Positions 40,515-52,154 are shown, numbered from the stretch's first letter. The stretch: 64,000 nt of DNA from Erwinia sp. (GCA_964016415.1 OZ024666.1:682001-746000); one strand, 5' to 3'. Translations and numbers: made by a program. The notes: generated by a model from the sequence alone, not told the origin.

Positions 40515-43403
40515 ATGCGTCATTATTTCAGCTATATCATCATGCTGCTATTGTTGCTAACCAGTGGCAGAGTCACGGCGGCAGACAATGCTGGATGGCA
40601 ACCGGTTGAACAATTGATCCGTAAAAGTGAGCAGGATCCCCGTCATTACCAGGCGATTACCCTCAGTAATGGAATGAACGTCCTGTTAGTGTCAGACCCG
40701 CAGGCAACAAAATCGCTTGCCGCGTTAACCATACCGATTGGATCACTGGATAACCCCACCCAACAACAAGGTCTTGCGCATTATCTTGAGCATATGGTGT
40801 TGATGGGTTCGGTGCGTTATCCCCAACCAGATGCACTGGCCGGGTTTCTGAAAAAGCATGGTGGTAACCACAATGCCAGCACAGCCTCATACCGTACTTC
40901 ATTTTATCTTGAGGTGGAAAACGATGCGCTTGAACCCGCACTCGCCAGACTGGCTGACGCAATTGCCGCCCCTTCACTTGATCCTCTTTATGCCGATCGT
41001 GAACGTCACGCCGTTAACGCTGAGTTGACGATGGCACGCTCGCGTGACGGGCTCCGTATGGGGCAGGTGACAGCGGAAACCCTCAATCCTTCTCACCCTG
41101 GTGCACTGTTCTTTGGAGGGAACCTGGAAACCCTCAGTGATAAACCTGGAAGTCAGTTACATCAGTCACTGGTTGATTTTTATCAGCGTTATTACTCAGC
41201 CAATCTGATGAAAGCGGTGATTTACAGCAACGCATCTTTGGCTGAGATGAAACTGATGGCGGTAAAAACATGGGGACGGGTAGCTAACCGTCATACGCTA
41301 CTGCCCGAAATTGGCGTACCGGTCGTGACAGACAAAGAGCGCGGGATAATGATTCATTATGTTCCTGCTCAGCCGCATAAACAGTTAAAAATTGATTTTA
41401 TCATAGACAACAACAGCTCACAGTTCCGCAGCAAAACGGATACCTTGATTTCCTATATGTTGAACAACCGGACTAAAAATACGTTGTCTGACTGGTTGCA
41501 GCAGCAGGGACTTGCCGAAGGGATCAGTGCTGGGGCTGACCCCATGCTGTATCGTAATTCGGGTGTCTTTACCATCTCGGTCAGCTTAAAAGATAAGGGG
41601 CTGGCTGAACGTGATCGTGTTATTGCCGCCGTGTTCAGTTATTTGCAATTACTCAAATCAGCAGGGATTGATAAGCGTTACTTTGATGAAATGGGCAGAG
41701 TGCTGAACATTGATTATCGTTACCCTTCCATCACACGCGATATGAATTACATTCAATGGCTGGCCGATATGCTGTTGAGGGTACCAGTGGAGCATGTGCT
41801 GGATGCCCCCTATCTGGCTGACGACTATAACCCGGCAGCGATAGCCAGACGATTGTCAGAAATGACCCCGGAAGCGGCGAGAATCTGGGTTATCAGTCCG
41901 AATGAACCGCATAATAAACGTGCTTATTTTGTTGATGCGCCTTATCAAATGGAAAAAATAACCGCGGCTGAATTCGAACAGTGGCAGCAGTTAGCTGGCA
42001 AGGTTGCGTTATCACTACCGACACCTAATCCTTACATTGCTGATGACTTCACTCTGGTAACTCAGCCAGCGAAAGCTTTGCTTCCTGAAACATTAGTTGA
42101 TCAGCCTGGATTCAGAGTTCGTTATACGCCATCGCAACTGTTCGCTGACGAACCGAAAGCGATGCTCACCCTGACGTTACGTAATCCGCAGACGATGAGT
42201 AATGCTAAAAATCAGGTGTTATATAGTCTTAATGACTATCTGGCCGCGCTGGCAACTGATGCTTTACGCTCTCAGGCCTCAATAGCCGGAGTCAACTTTT
42301 CGACGACTGAAAATGGTGGCGTCACGTTTACACTCAGTGGATTTACACAATATCTTCCTACGCTGACAGAAGCGCTGCTACGTGATTATGCTAATTACCA
42401 GACTGATGAACAGCAACTGGCGCAAGCAAAAGCCTGGTATCTGGAGCGACTGGATGCGGCTGAACGTGGTAAAGCATTTGAACAAGCATTGCAACCAGCA
42501 CAACTGGTTTCGCAGCTACCTTATATTCAACGGCGGGAACGACGAGCGGTTATTCCTGATATCACACTTGCTGATCTCAAGCGTTATCGGTTGATGCTGC
42601 TGCAGGAGGCGACCCCAGACTTACTGGTGGTGGGAAATATGGCACCTGGCAGCGTGAAAAAGCTGGCACAAAGCCTGAAAAACATCACTGGCAGTCAGGG
42701 AAAGAGATTCTGGTATGGTGATGATGTAGTGATTGATAAAAAAATCGCGGCAGATTTCCAGCGCGCTGCCAGCAGCACAGATTCAGCACTCGCCGCACTG
42801 TATGTGCCGCTGAATGAAAATGAATATCAGGGTATGGCAAAAAGTATGCTGCTTAGTCAGATAATACAGCCATGGTTTTACAATCAATTACGCACGGAAG
42901 AGCAACTTGGTTATGCGGTATTTACTTTTCCTGGCACGGTAGGGCGCCAGTGGGGCATCGGTTTTCTGTTACAAAGCAATGTCAAACAGCCAGCTGCTTT
43001 ACTGGCACGTTTTCAGGCATTTTATCCCGTGGCTGAGGCGAGGCTGCAGGCACTGAAAGAGGAAGAGTTTTCGCAATATCAACGTGCGTTGATCAATGAT
43101 CTGGAACAACGTCCGCAAACGGCAGAAGAAGAAGCAGGACGACTCAACCGCGATTTTGATCGTGGTAATTTGCAGTTTGACTCTCGTGAAAAACTGATTG
43201 CCAGTTTGCGGCAGCTGACGTTGCCGGACTTACAGCGTTTTTTCCAGCAGGCTGTGATGAAACCTGACGGTCTGACTCTGTTATCGCAGATAGCCGGCAG
43301 TCAGCACGATGCAAAGGATTACGCGTTACCTGAAGGGTTTACTACCTGGAGTGATATCTCTGCGTTTCAGCGCACACTAAGTGTGAAAAATATCGAACCA
43401 TGA
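40515..43403 (+). CDS. ptrA: Protease III (pitrilysin)
   Basis: 962-aa periplasmic M16 zinc protease, the same length as E. coli. Signal peptide at the N-terminus (MRHYFSYIIMLLLLL..., cleavage near VTA-ADN). The inverted zinc motif is H89-YLE-H93 in HYLEHMVLMGS. It degrades small proteins and peptides such as insulin fragments. GAGGAG at 40504-40509 supports the ATG at 40515. It sits inside the RecBCD gene group and overlaps recB by 4 bases. Confidence 0.96.
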   Translation: MRHYFSYIIMLLLLLTSGRVTAADNAGWQPVEQLIRKSEQDPRHYQAITLSNGMNVLLVSDPQATKSLAALTIPIGSLDNPTQQQGLAHYLEHMVLMGSVRYPQPDALAGFLKKHGGNHNASTASYRTSFYLEVENDALEPALARLADAIAAPSLDPLYADRERHAVNAELTMARSRDGLRMGQVTAETLNPSHPGALFFGGNLETLSDKPGSQLHQSLVDFYQRYYSANLMKAVIYSNASLAEMKLMAVKTWGRVANRHTLLPEIGVPVVTDKERGIMIHYVPAQPHKQLKIDFIIDNNSSQFRSKTDTLISYMLNNRTKNTLSDWLQQQGLAEGISAGADPMLYRNSGVFTISVSLKDKGLAERDRVIAAVFSYLQLLKSAGIDKRYFDEMGRVLNIDYRYPSITRDMNYIQWLADMLLRVPVEHVLDAPYLADDYNPAAIARRLSEMTPEAARIWVISPNEPHNKRAYFVDAPYQMEKITAAEFEQWQQLAGKVALSLPTPNPYIADDFTLVTQPAKALLPETLVDQPGFRVRYTPSQLFADEPKAMLTLTLRNPQTMSNAKNQVLYSLNDYLAALATDALRSQASIAGVNFSTTENGGVTFTLSGFTQYLPTLTEALLRDYANYQTDEQQLAQAKAWYLERLDAAERGKAFEQALQPAQLVSQLPYIQRRERRAVIPDITLADLKRYRLMLLQEATPDLLVVGNMAPGSVKKLAQSLKNITGSQGKRFWYGDDVVIDKKIAADFQRAASSTDSALAALYVPLNENEYQGMAKSMLLSQIIQPWFYNQLRTEEQLGYAVFTFPGTVGRQWGIGFLLQSNVKQPAALLARFQAFYPVAEARLQALKEEEFSQYQRALINDLEQRPQTAEEEAGRLNRDFDRGNLQFDSREKLIASLRQLTLPDLQRFFQQAVMKPDGLTLLSQIAGSQHDAKDYALPEGFTTWSDISAFQRTLSVKNIEP

Positions 43404-46400
43404 GTGATTCAATGACTGCACTTGATCCCTTAACATTGCCATTAAAAGGGGTCACCTTAATTGAAGCCTCAGCGGGCACGGGAAAGACCTTCACCATCGG
43501 GGTATTATACCTGCGTTTGCTGCTTGGGCTGGGAGGTAAGACCGCATTCTCGCGTCCTCTGTCGGTCGGAGAGATCCTGGTGGTCACCTTTACTGAGGCC
43601 GCCACTGCCGAGTTACGCGGGCGTATACGTACAAACATTCATGAGATGCGTATTGCCTGTATTCGTGGCCACAGCGAGCACCCAACTCTGACAGCCTTAC
43701 TTGAACAACTTAATGACTTACACTCAGCTGCCGCTATTTTACTGGCAGCAGAGAGACAGATGGATGAAGCGGCGATTTTTACCATCCATGGCTTCTGCCA
43801 GAGAATGCTCAATATGAACGCCTTCGAGTCAGGAATGCTCTTTGAGCAACAACTGCTTGAAGATGAGCTACCGTTACGCCGTCAGGCTGCAGAAGATTTT
43901 TGGCGGCGTTTCTGTTATCCGTTACCTGTCGATGTGGCAAGACAGGTAGCGGCATTGTGGAGTGGGCCTGAGCAGCTACTGAATACACTTTCGTCGTGGC
44001 TGTCTGCAGAGAGTCTGACGCTACGTGATCCGGTAGATATCAGCCAGTCACTGATCGAAAAACACCAGCAAATTATCGCAAGTATCGAACAGATAAAAGC
44101 CGCCTGGTTACAGGCTGAAGATCTGCTGACGATAATCAGTACATCGGGTGTAGACAAACGTAGCTACAGCAGCAAACACCTGCCAAACTGGTTAACTCTG
44201 ATCAGTCACTGGGCAAATTCAGAGACAACGGATTACCATTGCCCCAAAGAGCTTGAACGTTTCGCTCAATCTGTGTTGATTGATAAAACCAAAAAGGGGG
44301 AGGCACCCCGTCATCCGATTTTTAGCGCGATTGATCTGTTTTTGGCAGAATCCCGCTCTCTGAGAGAGCTGGTCATTGCTAAAGCGTTAACAGAAATTCG
44401 GCACTCAGTAGCTCAGGAAAAACAGCGTAAAGGATACCTGGGTTTTGATGACCTGTTGAGCAAATTTGATAGGGCGTTGCAACAACCTGCAAATGTCGCG
44501 TTAGTGGAGGCGGTACGTCAGCGCTACCCGGTCGCTTTTATTGATGAGTTTCAGGATACCGATCCGCAGCAGTATCGTATTTTCAGTACGCTCTATCAGC
44601 AGCAGCCAGAGTGTGGCTTATTGTTAATCGGTGATCCTAAACAGGCTATTTATGCTTTTCGCGGCGCTGATATATTTACGTATATGAAAGCACGCCGTGA
44701 AGTGAGTGCGCACTATACGCTGGGGGTGAACTGGCGTTCTTCAGTCGCTATGGTTGAAAGCGTCAACGCGCTTTTTTCTCGTCTGGATACGCCTTTTCTA
44801 TTTCACGACATCCCTTTTCAACCAGTACGTGCCGCAGAAAAAAATCGGGATTTAGCGTTTATATTGCACGGCGAGATCCAGCCTGCAATGACGTTGTGGT
44901 TACAACCCGGCCCCGGTGTTACGGTGCATGAATATCAACAGTGGATGGCCGCACAAAGCGCCCGTAATATTGCCAGCTGGTTAAAGGCGGGTGAGCAGCA
45001 ACAGGCATTGATTGGACGTGGAGAGCAGCAGCGCGCTGTTACTGCGGCTGATATTACTATTCTGGTGCGCAGCCGACATGAGGCGCTTATCATGGGCGAG
45101 GCGCTGACGCGCCTGGCGATCCCTTCGGTCTATTTATCCAATCGTGACAGCGTCTTTTCCACACCAGAGGCACAGGAAGTACTCTGGCTGCTGCAAGCAG
45201 TACTGACACCAGAGCAGGAACGCACGTTACGAACTGCACTGACCACCACCATCCTGGGTATGGATGCGCTGACGCTGGACAGGCTCAATCAGGATGAGCA
45301 AGCCTGGGATGCACTGGTGACGGAATTTGACCACTATCGTCAGCGCTGGCTAAAACGCGGTGTATTACCTATGCTGCGCGAGTTGATGGTTATCCGTCAT
45401 ATTGCCGAAAATTTGCTGGCATCACCGAATGGTGAGCGGCGACTCACCGATTTTTTACATCTCGGTGAATTACTTCAGGAGGCGTCTGTTGCACTGGATA
45501 GCGAACACGCGTTACTGCGTTGGTTAGCACAAGAGATCGCACATCCCGATGGCCAGGCAGTGAGCCAACAGCTGCGCCTGGAGAATGACAAACATCTGGT
45601 GCAGATAGTGACTATACACAAGGCCAAAGGACTAGAGTATCCGCTGGTGTGGTTACCTTTTGTTGCCAATTTTCGCGAAACCACTCAGGCGATTTACCAT
45701 GATCGTCAAAACTTCGCGACTTTTCTTGATTTACATAATCATGAAGAGAGCGTGGCACTGGCAAAACAGGAGCGCCTGGCCGAAGATTTACGTTTGCTGT
45801 ATGTAGGTGTGACACGGGCAGTCTGGCATTGCAGTATTGGTGTGGCACCTGTGATACGGGGTAATCGTAAGAAAGAGGGAGTCAGTGATGTTCACCTCAG
45901 TGCTATCGGTTATCTGCTGCAGCAGGGGGTGGCTGCAGAGGCGGTTCAATTAGAGCAGCAGGTATGCTGTATGTCAGAGAGCACTCCCGGTATTGCAGTG
46001 ATAAATCATAGCAGTGGGGTGGTTGAGCCCTGGCATCCGTTGCAACAGCACGTTGAGAAACCCGCTACACGGCCGTTGACCCGACGTTTTTCTGACCACT
46101 GGCGAATCACCAGCTATTCAGGATTACAACAACAGGGACACAGTAGCCTGTTTGATTCGCTGCCGAATATTGACCACGATGCAGCCGGTGAGCAGCAGCA
46201 ACTACGTGACACGTTGCTGACAGCACATACCTTCCCGCGCGGAGCTGCCCCTGGTACCTTTTTGCATAGTCTGTTCGAGCAACTTGATTTCTCTCAGCCC
46301 GTGGATAATAGCTGGCTTGAAGCGCAACTCAGCGATAACGGTTTTGATACGGTGTGGCTGCCGGTGTTCAGTGACTGGATAAATCACATATTACAGGCTC

Positions 46401-46942
46401 CACTGGGTGAAAATGGCCTAACGTTAGCGCAGTTAACGCCTTCACAAAAACAGGTAGAACTGCAATTTTACCTGCCGCTGCAGCAGATGCTTTATGCGCC
46501 TGATCTGGATGCACTGACTAAGGCTTACGATCCTCTGTCGGCAAGCTGTCCTCCGCTGAGCTTTCCCCAGGTACAGGGGATGCTGAAAGGATTTATTGAT
46601 CTGGTGTTTGTCTGGCAGGGCAAATATTATTTGCTCGACTATAAATCTAACTGGCTGGGTGACACAGCGGAGCATTATACACCACAGGCGATGGCACAGG
46701 CGATGCAGTCCCATCGTTACGAGTTGCAGTACCAGCTTTATACACTGGCTCTGCACCGTTATTTACGTCATCGCATAGCTGACTATCATTACGAGAGCCA
46801 CTTTGGTGGTATCTATTACCTTTTCCTGCGCGGCATCGATGGCAGTGCGGGGGAGCAAGGGATATTTCGTACCCGCTTACCCTATACCTTCGTCGAGCAA
46901 CTCGATGTTTTATTTGCTGGTGAAACAGAAGAAAAGTCATGA
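43400..46942 (+). CDS. recB: Exodeoxyribonuclease V beta chain RecB
   Basis: 1180 aa, identical in length to E. coli RecB. SF1A 3'-5' helicase with Walker A EASAGTGKTFT, FIDEFQDTDPQQYRIF, VNWRSS, VTIHKAKGLEYPLVWLPF and LRLLYVGVTRA. The C-terminal nuclease domain keeps LDYKSNWLG with the catalytic Asp and Lys. RecB also loads RecA after Chi. Overlaps both ptrA and recD by 4 bases. Confidence 0.97.
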   Translation: MSDSMTALDPLTLPLKGVTLIEASAGTGKTFTIGVLYLRLLLGLGGKTAFSRPLSVGEILVVTFTEAATAELRGRIRTNIHEMRIACIRGHSEHPTLTALLEQLNDLHSAAAILLAAERQMDEAAIFTIHGFCQRMLNMNAFESGMLFEQQLLEDELPLRRQAAEDFWRRFCYPLPVDVARQVAALWSGPEQLLNTLSSWLSAESLTLRDPVDISQSLIEKHQQIIASIEQIKAAWLQAEDLLTIISTSGVDKRSYSSKHLPNWLTLISHWANSETTDYHCPKELERFAQSVLIDKTKKGEAPRHPIFSAIDLFLAESRSLRELVIAKALTEIRHSVAQEKQRKGYLGFDDLLSKFDRALQQPANVALVEAVRQRYPVAFIDEFQDTDPQQYRIFSTLYQQQPECGLLLIGDPKQAIYAFRGADIFTYMKARREVSAHYTLGVNWRSSVAMVESVNALFSRLDTPFLFHDIPFQPVRAAEKNRDLAFILHGEIQPAMTLWLQPGPGVTVHEYQQWMAAQSARNIASWLKAGEQQQALIGRGEQQRAVTAADITILVRSRHEALIMGEALTRLAIPSVYLSNRDSVFSTPEAQEVLWLLQAVLTPEQERTLRTALTTTILGMDALTLDRLNQDEQAWDALVTEFDHYRQRWLKRGVLPMLRELMVIRHIAENLLASPNGERRLTDFLHLGELLQEASVALDSEHALLRWLAQEIAHPDGQAVSQQLRLENDKHLVQIVTIHKAKGLEYPLVWLPFVANFRETTQAIYHDRQNFATFLDLHNHEESVALAKQERLAEDLRLLYVGVTRAVWHCSIGVAPVIRGNRKKEGVSDVHLSAIGYLLQQGVAAEAVQLEQQVCCMSESTPGIAVINHSSGVVEPWHPLQQHVEKPATRPLTRRFSDHWRITSYSGLQQQGHSSLFDSLPNIDHDAAGEQQQLRDTLLTAHTFPRGAAPGTFLHSLFEQLDFSQPVDNSWLEAQLSDNGFDTVWLPVFSDWINHILQAPLGENGLTLAQLTPSQKQVELQFYLPLQQMLYAPDLDALTKAYDPLSASCPPLSFPQVQGMLKGFIDLVFVWQGKYYLLDYKSNWLGDTAEHYTPQAMAQAMQSHRYELQYQLYTLALHRYLRHRIADYHYESHFGGIYYLFLRGIDGSAGEQGIFRTRLPYTFVEQLDVLFAGETEEKS

Positions 46943-48777
46943 CAACACTGCCCTCCCTGCTGCAAATAGCCTGCGAATCTAACCTGTTACGTCCTCTGGA
47001 TGTGCAATTCGCCAGAACGCTGGCCGATGAGACGCAGCCAGCGTTGATGCTGGCTGCCGCACTGGTCAGTGCGGAGTCAGGGAAGGGGCATGTCTGCCTT
47101 CCTTTGTCACTGTTGAGCATGGAGACATGCTTTGACGGGCGGCAGCCTGAGCTGGCAGAGCAACTTTGGCAGGCTGCCGGGTATCCTGAATGGCATGCTT
47201 ATCTGCCGGCTTGTGAAGCGGTGGGGGATGGTCGTCAGGCTACACCGTTGGTGTTATGTCAGCAGCGTCTCTACCTCCATCGTCTGTGGCAGGCTGAGGG
47301 GGAGATAGTCAGATTTATTCACCAGCAGCGTAGTGCGCCGCTGCCATCAGCGGTGGTGAGAAGTGTGCTGGATCGTTACTTTGGCCAACAGACAGATAAC
47401 TGGCAAAAAGTAGCCGCCGCAGTGGCGATCACCCGACGAGTATCGGTGATTTCAGGTGGACCGGGTACCGGAAAGACCACAACGGTTGCCCGATTGCTGG
47501 CGGTTCTGATTGAACTGTCGCCACCGGGATTACGTATCAGACTTGCCGCGCCAACCGGAAAAGCGGCCGCACGATTAACCGCTTCTTTAGGTGATGCTTT
47601 GCAGGCGCTGCCACTCTCGGCAGAGGAAAAACAACGCTTTCCGGTTGATGCTGTGACACTGCATAGATTGCTCGGACTCACTCCCGGTAGCCAGCAACGG
47701 CGTTATCATGCGCAGAATCCGCTCCACCTTGATCTGCTGGTGGTTGATGAAGCATCAATGGTTGATTTACCGATGATGGCAGCGCTAATCGCTGCTTTAC
47801 CCGTTCATGCCAGTATTATTCTACTCGGTGACCGTGATCAACTCGCATCAGTAGAGGCTGGCGCAGTGCTGGGTGATCTTTGCCAATGCGCTGAGTTAGG
47901 CTACAGCGAGGCGCGTGCGCAGGAACTGGAAATGCTGACAGGGTGTCAGGTGGCGGGTAATACGCAACCACAATTACTGGCAGTGCGTGATAGCCTCTGC
48001 CTGCTGCGAAAAAGCTACCGCTTCGCTGATTCTTCCGGTATCGGGCAGCTTGCTGCTGCGGTTAATCAGGGGGAGGTGGCCCGGGTTGACGCACTTCTTG
48101 CCGGGGATTTTTCCGATCTCTCCTGTCAGCCGTTGCGCGATAAAGATGACTATCTGCAGATGTTGCAGCAGTCTGTTGAGGGATATCGGCACTATTTGCT
48201 GGCGATTGATAGCGGGGCTTCGGCAGATGAGGTTCTCAGTCAGTTCAGCCGTTTCCAGTTGTTGTGTGCTTTGCGTGAAGGACCGTTCGGTCTGCAGGGA
48301 TTAAATCAACGTATTGAAGCCAGTCTCAACACGGCCGGATTAATTTTTCGTCCCCCGCAGGGAATGAGTAAATGGTACAACGGTCGTCCGGTGATGATTT
48401 CACGCAATGACAGTGCGTTGGGGCTGTTTAATGGAGACGTAGGTATTGCCATGACAGATGCGGAGGGTGTGATAAAAGTGTGTTTCAGATTACCGGATGG
48501 ACGAATACGGGAAGTGCTCCCACACCGTCTGCCTGCCCATGAAACAGCATTTGCTATGACAGTACACAAAGCTCAGGGTTCAGAATTTGAGCATACGATG
48601 CTGGTATTACCCAGCAAGTTTTCGCCGATACTGACGCGGGAACTGATCTATACGGCAATTACGCGTGCAAAATCCCGTTTGACACTGTTTACTGATAACG
48701 CCATCCTCAAAAAGGCACTGGCGTTACGTACTCTCAGACGCAGTGGTCTGGTGGACAGATTACGCTCACTCTCATGA
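46939..48777 (+). CDS. recD: Exodeoxyribonuclease V alpha chain RecD
   Basis: 612-aa 5'-3' SF1B helicase, the fast motor of RecBCD. Walker A SGGPGTGKTTTVARLL, VVDEASMVDLPMM (motif II), LGDRDQLASVEAGAVLGDL, FAMTVHKAQGSEFEHTMLVLP and YTAITRAKSRLTLF. Slightly longer than E. coli (608). Ends 34 bases from the convergent argA. Confidence 0.96.
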   Translation: MTTLPSLLQIACESNLLRPLDVQFARTLADETQPALMLAAALVSAESGKGHVCLPLSLLSMETCFDGRQPELAEQLWQAAGYPEWHAYLPACEAVGDGRQATPLVLCQQRLYLHRLWQAEGEIVRFIHQQRSAPLPSAVVRSVLDRYFGQQTDNWQKVAAAVAITRRVSVISGGPGTGKTTTVARLLAVLIELSPPGLRIRLAAPTGKAAARLTASLGDALQALPLSAEEKQRFPVDAVTLHRLLGLTPGSQQRRYHAQNPLHLDLLVVDEASMVDLPMMAALIAALPVHASIILLGDRDQLASVEAGAVLGDLCQCAELGYSEARAQELEMLTGCQVAGNTQPQLLAVRDSLCLLRKSYRFADSSGIGQLAAAVNQGEVARVDALLAGDFSDLSCQPLRDKDDYLQMLQQSVEGYRHYLLAIDSGASADEVLSQFSRFQLLCALREGPFGLQGLNQRIEASLNTAGLIFRPPQGMSKWYNGRPVMISRNDSALGLFNGDVGIAMTDAEGVIKVCFRLPDGRIREVLPHRLPAHETAFAMTVHKAQGSEFEHTMLVLPSKFSPILTRELIYTAITRAKSRLTLFTDNAILKKALALRTLRRSGLVDRLRSLS

Positions 48778-48811
48778 AAGCCTGGCAGCGCTCTCACGAC
48801 TGCCACGGCTC

Positions 48812-50155
48812 TCATACTTTACGGGAATCACGCAAATCAGCCATCAGCACTTTAGAACGACGTTGATAGTTGTACATCCTCTTTTTGCTCTCAGGCAACA
48901 TTTCGATATCTACTGGTGTAAAGCCACGCTCCTGGAACCAGTGAATACTGCGTGTGGTGAGCACGAACAGTTTTTTTAGTCCCATCAGTCTTGCCTGTTG
49001 AGCGATACGCTCAAGCAATACTTCTCCGCGTGAAGAGCTACGGTAATCAGGATGCACCGCGACACAGGCCATTTCACCAATTTCCTCTTCAGGAAAAGTA
49101 TATAAAGCGGCACAGGCAATGGTGAGATTATCTCGTTCGATGATGGTGAATTTATCGATCTCCATTTCCAGCTGTTCGCGTGAGCGACGCACCAAAATGC
49201 CTTGTTGCTCAAGAGGATGAATTAATTCAAGGATCCCACCGATATCATTAATGGTTGCCCGACGGATCTGCTCGGCACTCTCCATGACAATCTGGGTACC
49301 GATACCATCGCGGGAAAAGAGCTCCTGGAGCAATGCACCATCTTCCTGGTAACTGATCAGATGGCAACGTCGTACCCCACTGCGGCAGGCTTTGACTGCT
49401 CCACGCAGAAAACGGACAGTACTGGAGAGATAATCTTCATCGGCTTCCAGCTCATCAATGCGTTGTTGGGCATCGGCCGGGAACAATTCTGAGATGACAT
49501 TGCCCACCTTGTCACTGACACCCTGTTCGGCACAAAACCCAATCATCTTTTCTGCATGAAGTTTGATTGCCAGCTGCGTGGCTACCTCTTCTGACGTGAG
49601 ATTGAAGCTTTCACCTGTTACTGAAACAGCAACAGGACCAAGTAATACAATCGCGCCACTGTCCAACTGACGATGGATTGCCTCTTCATCAATGCGTCGA
49701 ATACGACCGGTATGACAATAATCGACCCCATCATCCACCCCTAACGGTTGTGCGATGATAAAATTGCCACTGACAACATTAATATGGGCGCCCTGCAGAG
49801 GGGTATTATTGAGACTCATCGACAGACGTGCGGTGATATCAAGTTGCAACCGACCAGCAGCCTGTTTGACTTGCTCCAGAGATTGCGCATCTGTAACTCT
49901 GGTATGCTTGTGATAGACAGGCTCAAGTTGATGTTCGGCAAGATTGGCATCAATCTGGGGGCGGGCACCATACACCAGTACCAGGCGAATTCCCAGACTG
50001 TGCAACAGGCCGATATCGTTAATAATACTTGAAAAGTTCTCGTGTCCGATCGCTTCGCCGCCCAGCATAATGACAAAGGTTTTCCCCCGGTGGGCATTGA
50101 TATAGGGAACCGTATGGCGAAACCCCTGAACCAGTTCGGTACTCCGTTCTTTCAC
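48812..50155 (-). CDS. argA: N-acetylglutamate synthase ArgA
   Basis: 447-aa enzyme for the first step of arginine synthesis. The N-terminal amino-acid-kinase-like domain ([38 protein letters not shown]) binds arginine for feedback control. The C-terminal GNAT domain acetylates glutamate ([23 protein letters not shown]). GTG start at 50155, preceded by GAGGAG with 5-base spacing. Two ARG boxes lie just upstream (50168-50202), so ArgR repression is expected. Divergent from amiC. Confidence 0.95.
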   Translation of the reverse strand: MKERSTELVQGFRHTVPYINAHRGKTFVIMLGGEAIGHENFSSIINDIGLLHSLGIRLVLVYGARPQIDANLAEHQLEPVYHKHTRVTDAQSLEQVKQAAGRLQLDITARLSMSLNNTPLQGAHINVVSGNFIIAQPLGVDDGVDYCHTGRIRRIDEEAIHRQLDSGAIVLLGPVAVSVTGESFNLTSEEVATQLAIKLHAEKMIGFCAEQGVSDKVGNVISELFPADAQQRIDELEADEDYLSSTVRFLRGAVKACRSGVRRCHLISYQEDGALLQELFSRDGIGTQIVMESAEQIRRATINDIGGILELIHPLEQQGILVRRSREQLEMEIDKFTIIERDNLTIACAALYTFPEEEIGEMACVAVHPDYRSSSRGEVLLERIAQQARLMGLKKLFVLTTRSIHWFQERGFTPVDIEMLPESKKRMYNYQRRSKVLMADLRDSRKV

Positions 50156-50167
50156 GCTAACTCCTCA

Positions 50168-50202
50168 TGAATTATTATTCGGTAAAAATGTATTTTTATT
50201 CT
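50168..50202 (-). promoter_or_regulatory. Paired ARG boxes of argA (ArgR operator)
   Basis: TGAATTATTATTCG (50168-50181) and TGTATTTTTATTCT (50189-50202) match TGAAT-N4-ATTCA at 13 and 12 of 14 positions. They are exactly 21 bases apart, the standard arrangement for hexameric ArgR. They lie 13-47 bases before the argA start and overlap its probable promoter. Confidence 0.85.
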
Positions 50203-50246
50203 TTTTATGATGAGAAGCAAGAGAATAAAATGTTGGGGAATCACTG

Positions 50247-50255
50247 TGCTATAGT
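50247..50255 (+). promoter_or_regulatory. Possible amiC extended -10
   Basis: TGCTATAGT fits an extended -10 (TGn-TATAGT) about 120 bases before amiC. No convincing -35. Confidence 0.4.
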
Positions 50256-50378
50256 GGGAGCCTGGCTGGCTCTTTGCATTTATTGACTTTTTTGCAGATG
50301 ACATCACCATACCGATTGGGTAGAGTTTTCGCCCATGATGTTTATCGCGTTATTTAATCATATCAATACGGACATGAG

Positions 50379-51605
50379 ATGAGCGATTTTCCCTGCTCTC
50401 AACGTCGCCGCTGGCTGAAAATTGCAGGTGCTGTTTGCCTGCTGAGCATCAGCCGGGTTGGTGTTGCCGCGCCTGGGGTGATTGCTATTCGTAGCTGGCC
50501 CTCAGCAACCTATTCCAGGGTGACGATTGAGTCCTCTGTTCCGCTGCATTATAAACAATTTATGCTGAGCGACCCACCAAGACTGGTGATAGATCTTGCT
50601 CAGATGTCGCTTAATCCGGTATTGAAAACCATCAGTCAGCAATTACAAGCTGATGACCCATATATTAAACAGGCGCGAGCCGGGCAATTTGACCCAGAAA
50701 CCGTGCGTTTTGTACTGGAATTGAAACAAGCAGTTTCACCACGTATTTTCACGCTTGCTCCTGTGGCTGGCATTCGTCATCGATTGGTTATTGATCTCTA
50801 TCCGCAGCATAAAGCGGTTCAGGATGATCCGCTGCTGGCATTGCTGGAAGAGTATAATCAGGGGGAGCTGGCGAAAGATCAGCCCGTGAGGGCGGCACTG
50901 CCAGGGCGCGCCGGACGGGACAGACCGTTGACTGTCATGATAGATCCGGGGCACGGTGGCGAAGATCCCGGTGCGATAGGTAAAAATAAAACCCGTGAAA
51001 AAGACATTGTATTGCAAATAGGTCGTCGTCTGAAAACATTGATCGATAAAGAGCCGGCAATGAGGGCTCTGATGACCCGTAATGAAGATATTTTTATTCC
51101 GCTAAAAGTCAGGGTAGCAAAAGCGCGGAAACAACGGGCAGATCTCTTCATTTCGTTGCATGCTGATGCTTTTACTCAGCGCTCTGCGCGAGGATCATCA
51201 GTATTCGCGCTCTCTAAAAATGGGGCTACCAGTACGGCAGCCCGCTATTTAGCGCAAACACAGAATGCATCGGATTTGGTTGGTGGAGTAAGTAAAAGTG
51301 GCGATCGTTACCTCGATCATACGTTGTTTGATATGGTGCAGAGTCGGACGATTGTCGATAGTCTCGCGTTGGGAAAAGAAGTATTAAAAAGGATGGGGCA
51401 GGTTAACCGATTACATAAAAAAACAGTGGATCAGGCTGGATTTGCAGTACTTAAAGCACCAGATGTTCCCTCGATACTGGTGGAAACAGCCTTTATCAGT
51501 AATCCGGAAGAAGAGCGTAAATTACGAACGGCAGCTTTTCAGCAACAAATAGCACAGGCGATACTACAAGGTATAAAAGGCTATTTTGCCGGAACAGGAA
51601 AATAA
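50379..51605 (+). CDS. amiC: N-acetylmuramoyl-L-alanine amidase AmiC
   Basis: 408-aa septal peptidoglycan amidase. A twin-arginine-type export signal ([15 protein letters not shown]) is followed by an AMIN domain (about 35-145) for septum targeting and an Amidase_3 domain (about 185-400). The zinc ligands are visible: H in [12 protein letters not shown] in NKTREKD, H in SLHADAF; the catalytic Glu is in [14 protein letters not shown]. Activated by NlpD in E. coli to split daughter cells. Confidence 0.95.
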   Translation: MSDFPCSQRRRWLKIAGAVCLLSISRVGVAAPGVIAIRSWPSATYSRVTIESSVPLHYKQFMLSDPPRLVIDLAQMSLNPVLKTISQQLQADDPYIKQARAGQFDPETVRFVLELKQAVSPRIFTLAPVAGIRHRLVIDLYPQHKAVQDDPLLALLEEYNQGELAKDQPVRAALPGRAGRDRPLTVMIDPGHGGEDPGAIGKNKTREKDIVLQIGRRLKTLIDKEPAMRALMTRNEDIFIPLKVRVAKARKQRADLFISLHADAFTQRSARGSSVFALSKNGATSTAARYLAQTQNASDLVGGVSKSGDRYLDHTLFDMVQSRTIVDSLALGKEVLKRMGQVNRLHKKTVDQAGFAVLKAPDVPSILVETAFISNPEEERKLRTAAFQQQIAQAILQGIKGYFAGTGK

Positions 51606-51631
51606 TTGAGAGGGGAATCTCTGGCATAAAG

Positions 51632-51708
<77 letters not shown>

Positions 51709-51742
51709 CCAGAAGTGAAACGACATCAAATGCAGAAAATAG

Positions 51743-51819
<77 letters not shown>

Positions 51820-51871
51820 TCTGTTAATGCACTGGCGCTTCCATCGCGTCAGGCTATATTCTGCTTTTTAT

Positions 51872-51948
<77 letters not shown>

Positions 51949-51961
51949 TCCGTGGATGCGC

Positions 51962-51989
51962 ACTATACTCTGAGTGATTTTTGATGCAA
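51962..51989 (-). promoter_or_regulatory. Promoter of the initiator tRNA array
   Basis: On the minus strand: TTGCAT (51984-51989), 16-base spacer, TATAGT (51962-51967), followed by a GC-rich discriminator (GCGC) typical of stringently controlled stable-RNA promoters. Confidence 0.8.
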
Positions 51990-52154
51990 CCCTTTTATTC
52001 AAATAAAGTGCCAAAAGTGGTGTCCGGTGTTCAAAATATCTCCTGACTGATGAAAACTCATGCGCTTTTATCCACCGCCGGGCGATTGCTGCATTTAAAT
52101 CTGCGTGAGGCTTTGCTATCTTCTGCTGGGTACTTTATTTACAGGCTGAAAAAC

